Assembly: GCA_964568355.1 (NCBI GenBank)
Contig: CAZMRK010000179.1
Coordinates: forward strand, 1 to 10,520
Length of the DNA: 10,520 nt
Source: JAJPJX01 sp964568355
GTDB lineage: Bacteria > Acidobacteriota > Terriglobia > Bryobacterales > Bryobacteraceae
Direction: 5' to 3'
Part shown: positions 6,473 to 10,520 of the stretch, one piece after another
Layout: every line of letters begins with the position of its first letter
How positions within the stretch are numbered: the stretch's first letter is position 1
Notes under the pieces: model-generated
Database searches by the model: none
The model's input: only the letters and a program-made list of their open reading frames with translations
What the model was told of the DNA's origin: nothing
Made by a program: the position numbers and the translations under genes

Positions 6473-7090
6473 CTACGCACTCCACTCCCGTGCGTCCAGA
6501 TTCGGAAACGAAATCTGGCAATCGCCCGGCGTCACATCTTCCAGCCAGGCTTCTCCCGAGCTGTCCAATTGCCCATCGGCTACCGACCCGTCCGCCAGCA
6601 CCACCCGATATCGCTCATTGGCGACCGGCAGATTATCCGGACCGACCAGCCGGATAGCCACCCAGGTCAGCGCGCGCCGCCGCTGCGGAGCTCCGCCCGT
6701 ATTGCGCGGCGCCGCATCGTCTTCGTCCTTCTTCTTCTGAGCGCCCGCGGGGGTACCCCCGCCGCTGCTCTCCTTCCCCTCCGCGATCGGTTGCCCCGGG
6801 CGCACCAGCACCAGCCGCCCCCGCCGGAACTCTTCCTCCAGCCGGGCGCACAGCCAGTGCAGATCCTGACGGGACCGCCCCATGGTGCCCCACAACTCCG
6901 CGCACAAGTCCAGCAGCGTGCGCTGCGTGAACGTCTCCGCGAGACCCCGCCGCAGCCGCGCTCCCAGCCAGGGGGGATTGCGCACTTCTTCCTGCCCCTC
7001 CGGAACATCGCAGGCCAAGACAATCAGCCAGTCTTTTCCCGCGAAATCGAGGCGCCAGCTCCGTCGACACACTGTGCCCGTCCGCTGCAT
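6473..7090 (-). CDS. Unknown N-terminal domain plus C-terminal beta-sandwich; first gene of the four-gene set
   Basis: 205 residues. The N-terminal ~100 residues are unrecognised: a short strand (DWLIVLACDVPE) followed by amphipathic helices (WLGARLRRGLAETF, LHWLCARLEEEFRRG). A Gly/Lys/Asp-rich linker (~102-138) leads to a beta-sandwich module at ~142-200 (WVAIRLVGPDNLPVANERYR ... GQLDSSGEAWLEDVTPGDC). I know similar modules as C-terminal extensions of VgrG-type spike proteins and associated proteins, so a link to a contractile injection system is reasonable but unproven. The ATG at 7088-7090 is the only plausible start: no ATG, GTG or TTG occurs in frame between it and the transporter gene upstream. 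There is no good ribosome binding site before it, but a -10-like box lies eight bases upstream, so the mRNA may be leaderless. No signal peptide. Confidence 0.75.
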   Translation of the reverse strand: MQRTGTVCRRSWRLDFAGKDWLIVLACDVPEGQEEVRNPPWLGARLRRGLAETFTQRTLLDLCAELWGTMGRSRQDLHWLCARLEEEFRRGRLVLVRPGQPIAEGKESSGGGTPAGAQKKKDEDDAAPRNTGGAPQRRRALTWVAIRLVGPDNLPVANERYRVVLADGSVADGQLDSSGEAWLEDVTPGDCQISFPNLDAREWSA

Positions 7091-7098
7091 CCCGAAAA

Positions 7099-7127
7099 AG
7101 TGTAGACAATGGACCTCCGCCAGACAA
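7099..7127 (-). promoter_or_regulatory. Candidate promoter of the four-gene set (possibly leaderless)
   Basis: On the minus strand TTGTCT (7122-7127) and TACACT (7099-7104) are separated by 17 bases. Each matches four of six positions of the sigma-70 consensus. The -10 box ends eight bases before the ATG of the first gene, so transcription would begin at or next to the start codon; this agrees with the lack of a ribosome binding site. The match is moderate and could be chance in 64 bases of intergenic DNA. Confidence 0.35.
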
Positions 7128-7154
7128 TAGGACTGCCCAAAAGTACGTCCTGTA

Positions 7155-8090
7155 CTAGAAATCGGCCGAGGGTGGTACCCGAATGTGCGCTCCCAGTGAT
7201 TCGGCCTCGATATAGATATGCCGGAAAAGCGGAAACTCCGCGCGAATAGCCCGCTCCAGCCGGTCGATCGCCGCCATCACCTCGCCGGCCGAGAGATTTC
7301 GGCGGAACTGTACCTCGAGCCCCAATAGTACCGTTTCGGGGCCAAAGTAGACCGTCAGCGGGCGCGCCGCCGCCTCCACCGCGTCGTCCTGTCGGGCGAT
7401 CTCCTGAATCCGTTCCAGCGTGGATGCCCGCGCCCCTTCCCCCACCAGCAACCCCTTCGATTCATTCGCCAGCAGCACCGCGGCAGCCGCCAGAATCAGC
7501 CCGATCGCCACCGAAGCAGCGCCGTCCAGCGCCGGCATATCCAGCAACTGGCTGAGCCACACCCCCAGCAGTGCCGCCAGCAATCCCAGCAGCGCCGCGG
7601 CGTCTTCAAACAGGACCGTAAACGTGCTCGGATCCTTGCTCCCGCGGACCGCCTCCCAGATTCCCCCGCTCCCGGCCGATGCCCGGAACTCGCGGTAGGC
7701 CACCACCAGCGAGTACCCCTCGCACAGGATCGAAATACCCAACACGATATAGTTCCATACCGGATTTTCGAGCGGCCGCGGCTCCTGCAGGTGCAGGATG
7801 CCTTCGTACAACGAGACCCCGCCGCCTACGCCGAAAATCAGCATGGCCACGATCAGTGTCCAAAAGTACAGTTCTTTGCCGTGCCCGAACGGGTGTGCCT
7901 CGTCCGGCGGCCGCCGGCTCCGGCTTAGACCGAACAGCAGCAGAATCCCATTGCCCGTATCGACCAGCGAGTGAATGCCCTCGGAAAGCATCGCCGAGCT
8001 TCCGGAGAAAAAGGCCGCGGCGAACTTCGAAGCGGCGATTACCAGGTTTCCGGCAATCGCCGCGTAAATGGCCTTGGGAGCGTGCGCCAT
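7155..8090 (-). CDS. Cation diffusion facilitator (CDF) family divalent metal transporter
   Basis: 311 residues, about the usual CDF length. It should export divalent cations (Zn, Fe, Co, Mn or similar) across the inner membrane in exchange for protons. Visible family features are an N-terminal helix, then TM2 with SEGIHSLVDTGN (metal-site His40 and Asp44), the conserved loop AHPFGHGKELYFW (65-77), several further hydrophobic helices (~78-94, 113-131, 158-180, 187-207) and a soluble C-terminal domain of ~90 residues with the ferredoxin-like pattern expected of CDF proteins. In TM5 the usual HxxxD is not present: the segment VLFEDAAALLG keeps Asp163 next to Glu162 but has Val159 where His is expected. 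This resembles the ZnT9-like branch, so the ion cannot be named. It begins 22 bases after the MarR gene and is probably co-transcribed with it. Confidence 0.92.
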   Translation of the reverse strand: MAHAPKAIYAAIAGNLVIAASKFAAAFFSGSSAMLSEGIHSLVDTGNGILLLFGLSRSRRPPDEAHPFGHGKELYFWTLIVAMLIFGVGGGVSLYEGILHLQEPRPLENPVWNYIVLGISILCEGYSLVVAYREFRASAGSGGIWEAVRGSKDPSTFTVLFEDAAALLGLLAALLGVWLSQLLDMPALDGAASVAIGLILAAAAVLLANESKGLLVGEGARASTLERIQEIARQDDAVEAAARPLTVYFGPETVLLGLEVQFRRNLSAGEVMAAIDRLERAIRAEFPLFRHIYIEAESLGAHIRVPPSADF

Positions 8091-8112
8091 TTGCTCATTG
8101 TGACAGCGCCGC

Positions 8113-8541
8113 TCAGAGGTCCGTCAGAACATTTTGCAGGGCCGCCACCAGTCCGGGCCCCATCTGCCGGATCTCCGCTACGTGCTGCGCCGAAAGCGCC
8201 GCCAGGACCTTTTCCCCGCTCGCGGTCAGCTCCACGATCACCTGCCGCCGGTCCTGCTTCCCCGGTCGCCGCCGCACGAAGTCGTGCTGCACCATCCGGT
8301 CCACCAGTTCCACCGTGCTGTGATGCCGGATTTGCAGGCGCTCGGCTAAATACCCGATGGTTGGACCGGGATTTTCCCCCGGAAAGCCCTTTACCGCCAG
8401 CAAAAGCTGGTGTTGCTGCGGTTCGAGACCGGCCGCCCGCGCCGCCTGTTCACTGAAAGCCAGAAATTTGCGGATCCGGTAGCGAAACTCCGCCAGAGAA
8501 CGGTACTGCGATAGCGAGACTGTGGCTTCGGTGCTCATCAT
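8113..8541 (-). CDS. MarR-family transcriptional regulator
   Basis: 142 residues from the ATG-ATG pair at 8536-8541, a typical MarR length. The frame stays open up to 8739, but the extra 66 residues have no MarR-like content and would cross a large hairpin. The winged-helix core is clear: IGYLAERLQIRHHSTVELVDRMVQ (helix-turn-helix, ~62-85; recognition helix ~72-85), then the wing FVRRRPGKQDRRQVIVELTASG (~88-109) with the conserved Asp-x-Arg (DRR, 97-99) and a C-terminal dimerisation helix. MarR proteins are mostly repressors released by small ligands, metals or oxidants. The CDF gene 22 bases downstream is the natural target, with autoregulation likely. An 18-base palindrome at 8753-8770 is a possible operator. 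The ribosome binding site is poor. Confidence 0.9.
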   Translation of the reverse strand: MMSTEATVSLSQYRSLAEFRYRIRKFLAFSEQAARAAGLEPQQHQLLLAVKGFPGENPGPTIGYLAERLQIRHHSTVELVDRMVQHDFVRRRPGKQDRRQVIVELTASGEKVLAALSAQHVAEIRQMGPGLVAALQNVLTDL

Positions 8542-8574
8542 GAGGAAACAGCGTCTTCCCCATGTTAGCCTGCG

Positions 8575-8635
8575 CAAACCGGGGACTGGCATGAATTTCG
8601 CCGCCTTTGCAAAATTCGCTGCCTGCCCCGGTTTG
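8575..8635. repeat. Imperfect long hairpin in the MarR upstream region
   Basis: Outer arms CAAACCGGGG (8575-8584) and CCCCGGTTTG (8626-8635) are perfect inverted copies. Inside them GGCA (8588-8591) pairs with TGCC (8620-8623) and GAATTT (8593-8598) with AAATTC (8612-8617), giving a three-step stem with small bulges. It lies 34 bases upstream of the MarR start codon, in its likely 5' leader, so it could be an mRNA structure or a protein-binding site. No U-run follows, so it does not look like a terminator. Confidence 0.55.
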
Positions 8636-8752
8636 CCACAAGTGGCCTCCGCCGGAATTTCACTTAGATCCACTCCATCCGGGGCAAACTTACCCAAAAT
8701 ACATACTAAACTTTGGCCCCAAAACCGGCCTCTCCGCATAGAGGGTGTTGCA

Positions 8753-8770
8753 CCGTCAAAATATTGACGG
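8753..8770. promoter_or_regulatory. 18-base palindromic operator candidate
   Basis: CCGTCAAAATATTGACGG: perfect seven-base arms around AATA. The size and symmetry suit a dimeric winged-helix regulator such as the MarR protein encoded 212 bases away. It overlaps the -35 box of the plus-strand promoter, where bound repressor would block RNA polymerase. No second copy was noticed in the window. Confidence 0.55.
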
Positions 8771-8792
8771 AGAGAAAATACTCGCCTATTAT
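8764..8792 (+). promoter_or_regulatory. Sigma-70-type promoter for the Ig-like protein gene
   Basis: TTGACG (8764-8769) and TATTAT (8787-8792) are separated by 17 bases, matching five of six consensus positions each with ideal spacing. Transcription would start near 8799, giving a leader of about 130 bases before the ATG at 8930. This is the best promoter in the window. Confidence 0.7.
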
Positions 8793-8916
8793 GTAGAGCA
8801 GTTCTCGAGAGAAGTTTGAAATCGCTTCAGGAGCGGCAGGCGCCTTTCCATTCCGGTCTGGGCGCACTGTGCGCGCGGCGGGAGTGTGTCGCCGTGACTC
8901 TGGGAGTACGGCCTTG

Positions 8917-8921
8917 AAGGA
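8917..8921 (+). promoter_or_regulatory. Ribosome binding site of the Ig-like protein gene
   Basis: AAGGA, eight bases before the ATG at 8930-8932; this supports the chosen start. Confidence 0.6.
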
Positions 8922-8929
8922 CAAACAAA

Positions 8930-9589
8930 ATGCGCCATCGAAACCAACCCTGGGTGATCGTCTTGAGCATGCTTCTGGCCTGCTCCGGCGGTCGTCCGGT
9001 CGAAGCGGCACAAACCGATCCCTCTCCTCCCCAGGCTCCGGGGCTCAATATCGTTCTGGTCGAAGGTGAGGGCGCCATCAACAACGTCAAGCTTCGCACC
9101 GCGCGCGAAATGGTGGTTCGCGTCGAAGACCAGAACCACAAGCCCGTCGCCGGTGCCGCCGTTGCCTTCACCCTGCCCTCTCAGGGAGCTGGCGGGACCT
9201 TCGCCCACGGCAGCCGCCTGCTCACCGTCCTGACCGATCAGAACGGCCAGGCCGTCGTCAAGGCCATGAGGCCCAATCGTGTCCTGGGCAGCTTCAAAAT
9301 CAACGTGACCGCCTCCTTCCAGGGCCAGACCGCTACCGCCGCCATCACCCAGACCAACGTGCTGGCCGGCGCCGCCAGTGCTGCCGCCGGAGGAGCCGCT
9401 GCCGGAGGCGCCGCGGCCGGTGGAACTGCGGCCGGCGGCCTCTCCGCTGGAGTCATCGCGGGCATCGTCGTGGGTGCAGCCGCGGTCGCCGCCGGCGTCG
9501 GTGTTGCCGTCACTCGTGGCGGCGGTAGCAGCGCCCCCACTGCCCGCGTCGGCGCCGGAGGCCCGGTCGTCGTGGGCGGGCCCCGCTAA
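8930..9589 (+). CDS. Secreted or lipoprotein Ig-like (Big-1-type) protein with Gly/Ala repeats and C-terminal hydrophobic segment
   Basis: 219 residues. The N-terminus is a signal peptide; a lipobox-like LLAC ending at Cys18 suggests a lipoprotein, but VEAAQ at 24-28 would also suit signal peptidase I. Residues ~38-140 resemble a Big-1/invasin-type Ig-like domain: LVEGEGAINNV..., VVRVEDQNHKPVAGAAVAF, then LTDQNGQAVVKAMRP and GSFKINVTASFQGQ. After it come Gly-Gly-Ala-Ala-Ala type repeats (154-170) and a hydrophobic helix (GLSAGVIAGIVVGAAAVAAG, 169-188) with a short Gly-rich tail, perhaps a membrane anchor. It is expected at the cell envelope with a binding or structural role; no catalytic motif was seen. 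Promoter, ribosome binding site and start agree. The next gene follows after 35 bases without a terminator, so the two are probably co-transcribed. Confidence 0.85.
   Translation: MRHRNQPWVIVLSMLLACSGGRPVEAAQTDPSPPQAPGLNIVLVEGEGAINNVKLRTAREMVVRVEDQNHKPVAGAAVAFTLPSQGAGGTFAHGSRLLTVLTDQNGQAVVKAMRPNRVLGSFKINVTASFQGQTATAAITQTNVLAGAASAAAGGAAAGGAAAGGTAAGGLSAGVIAGIVVGAAAVAAGVGVAVTRGGGSSAPTARVGAGGPVVVGGPR
9389..9439 (+). repeat. Tandem 15-base repeats encoding GGAAA units
   Basis: About three and a half units encode GGAAA, GGAAA, GGTAA, GGLSA just before the C-terminal hydrophobic helix of the Ig-like protein. Codons differ between the units, so the repeat is kept more at protein than at DNA level. 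It probably forms a flexible spacer. Confidence 0.6.
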
Positions 9590-9614
9590 GTCCCCTGTCG
9601 GCCTCGTTTCACAC

Positions 9615-9618
9615 GGAG
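9615..9618 (+). promoter_or_regulatory. Ribosome binding site of the beta-propeller-like gene
   Basis: GGAG, six bases before the ATG at 9625-9627; this supports the start of a frame that has no stop inside the window. Confidence 0.5.
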
Positions 9619-9624
9619 TCCCCT

Positions 9625-10520
9625 ATGTCGCGCCACTTCCTCACACTTCCACTCGCTTTCTGCCTCGCTGCCGCGTGCGCCGCGGCCGCCGGTGCCGGAC
9701 GCGTCCAGACCCACCGCCTCTCGGATTCCTCTCGCGACGCCGCGTCCGGTTTCTTCGCGACCCCCTTCCTCGGGTATATCCCTGGCTCCGCGCCCAACCA
9801 GTTGCGCCCCCTGCTCGGCATTCCGGGAGCGGCTCGCGTGGGCCAGGCTCTCCTCTTTCCCGATTCCGTGACGCTCCTCCACCTTTCACCCCAGGATCGC
9901 TATGCCCTGGTCGAGCAGTCCCCCGATTCGCCCATCGGCATCGCGCTGCTCGCCCCCGATCGCATCCATCTCTCCGCCGGCGGCACCGCCGACCCCATTT
10001 CCGTCTCCACCCTTCCCCATGCGCTGCCCGCCGCCGACCTGGCCGCCTTCAGCCCCTCCGGCTCGGCCTGCGTCCTCTACTCCTCCGCCAGCGGGCGGCT
10101 GCAGGTTTGGAGCGGACTCCCCGATTCCCCCAGCCTGGCTCTCGATGCCGCCGCTTCCGACTGGGGCGTCGAGCCGCGCCTGCTCGCCGTCAGCGATGAT
10201 GCCCGCGCCCTGCTGGCGGCCGATGCCTCCGGCCGTATCTATCTCCTCCCCGCGGGAGCCTCGCCGGTTCCCCTGCACACCTCGCCCGCCGTTTCGGCTC
10301 TCACCTTCCTCCCCGCTGGAGCCGATGCCGTGGTCGCCGACCGCAGCCTGAACACTCTGGTCCTGCTCCGCCAGGTCAACGGCAATTTCTCGCTCGCCCC
10401 CCTCGCGTCTGAAAGCGATGGCCTCGCCGAGCCCGATTTCGCCGAGGCCACGGCTGATGCCCGCGCCGTCCTGGTCGCCAGCGCCGATCACACCCGGCTC
10501 TGGGAGGTCCCGCTCTCCTC
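9625..10520 (+). CDS. Partial secreted beta-propeller-like protein (3' end outside window)
   Basis: The frame opens at the ATG at 9625 and stays open to the right edge (298 full codons). The N-terminus is a signal peptide (HFLTLPLAFCLAAACAAAAGAG). Residues ~43-70 contain GFFATPFLGYIP ... LRPLLGIPGAARVG, a pattern I associate with secreted acidobacterial proteins. From ~135 on there are four similar blocks of about 40 residues: DLAAFSPSGSACVLYSSASG then RLQVWSG; LLAVSDDARALLAADASG then RIYLLP; ALTFLPAGADAVVADRS then LNTLVLL; and EATADARAVLVASADHT then RLWEV. The pattern 'hydrophobic strand - D/G turn - A..A - xxW/Y' fits WD40- or YVTN-like propeller blades. It is probably a secreted binding protein with no visible enzyme motif, co-transcribed with the Ig-like gene. 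Confidence 0.8.
   Translation, partial: MSRHFLTLPLAFCLAAACAAAAGAGRVQTHRLSDSSRDAASGFFATPFLGYIPGSAPNQLRPLLGIPGAARVGQALLFPDSVTLLHLSPQDRYALVEQSPDSPIGIALLAPDRIHLSAGGTADPISVSTLPHALPAADLAAFSPSGSACVLYSSASGRLQVWSGLPDSPSLALDAAASDWGVEPRLLAVSDDARALLAADASGRIYLLPAGASPVPLHTSPAVSALTFLPAGADAVVADRSLNTLVLLRQVNGNFSLAPLASESDGLAEPDFAEATADARAVLVASADHTRLWEVPLS

Larger units (their letters stand above)
8542..8929. other. Divergent intergenic region between marR-like gene and Ig-like protein gene
   Basis: 388 bases with no convincing gene on either strand. From left to right it holds a long imperfect hairpin close to the MarR start (8575-8635), a locally AT-richer stretch (8690-8815), an 18-base palindrome overlapping a plus-strand -35 box, a -10 box at 8787-8792, a short self-complementary CTCGAG core near 8808, and a GC-rich leader of about 130 bases with a small GCGCA/TGCGC hairpin (8862-8874) before the Ig-like gene. 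I found no convincing minus-strand promoter for the MarR gene. Confidence 0.7.

Noticed and set aside
8681..8720. GGGGCAAA (8681-8688) / TTTGGCCCC (8712-8720) possible hairpin
   Set aside because: Short arms with a bulge and a 23-base loop; probably chance.
8542..8739. N-terminal extension of the MarR gene to 8739
   Set aside because: The extra 66 residues have no MarR-like content and would span the 8575-8635 hairpin; the start at 8541 gives the normal family length.
9378..10491. Long frames on both strands overlapping the Ig-like and propeller-like genes
   Set aside because: Low-complexity Pro/Arg/Ser- or Gly/Glu-rich translations; the plus-strand frame from 9625 has a signal peptide, a ribosome binding site and repeated blades instead.
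1..10520. CRISPR arrays, tRNA/rRNA genes, insertion sequences, integrases and core injection-system genes
   Set aside because: I looked for regularly spaced repeats, transposase or integrase motifs, tRNA-like folds and VgrG/PAAR/Hcp/sheath/ATPase motifs and saw none.

Overview
The window is GC-rich bacterial DNA in which nearly every base is coding. The mix of genes suggests an acidobacterium of the Solibacter/Bryobacter kind: a Big-1/Ig-like secreted protein next to a secreted beta-propeller-like protein whose N-terminus carries a 'GIPGA' motif, SH3/FG-GAP proteins, and a strong intergenic palindrome. This is an inference from remembered protein style; no rRNA or marker gene in the window confirms it.

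Layout. Nine genes read on the minus strand, from about 8541 down to 1. From upstream to downstream they are: a MarR-family regulator (8113-8541); a cation diffusion facilitator (7155-8090); a tightly packed four-gene set (7090 down to 2897) with gaps of 3, 9 and 3 bases; a 106-base gap almost filled by a near-perfect hairpin; an M15-type peptidase with a peptidoglycan-binding domain (1714-2790); an overlapping secreted SH3/FG-GAP protein (369-1727); and the 5' part of another secreted protein (1-296). Two genes read on the plus strand at the right end: a secreted or lipoprotein Ig-like protein (8930-9589) and a secreted beta-propeller-like protein running off the window (9625 onward). The 388-base divergent region 8542-8929 holds a good sigma-70-type promoter whose -35 box lies inside an 18-base palindrome.

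How the genes may work together. The four-gene set encodes, in order: an unknown N-terminal domain plus a beta-sandwich; LysM + beta-sandwich + peptidoglycan-binding domain; OmpA-like + beta-sandwich + peptidoglycan-binding-like tail; and an alpha/beta hydrolase with a GHSGG nucleophile motif + beta-sandwich. All four seem to share a similar beta-sandwich module. These four proteins and the following M15 peptidase carry domains or enzymes that normally act on the cell wall or membrane, yet none has a visible signal peptide. The most economical reading is a cargo/accessory cassette of a contractile injection machine (type VI secretion or an extracellular injection system). No VgrG, PAAR, Hcp, sheath or ATPase gene lies in the window, so this remains an inference. 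The secreted SH3/FG-GAP protein, which overlaps the peptidase gene end, is a possible periplasmic partner or immunity protein. The MarR-CDF pair and the plus-strand pair look like independent metal-transport and cell-surface units.
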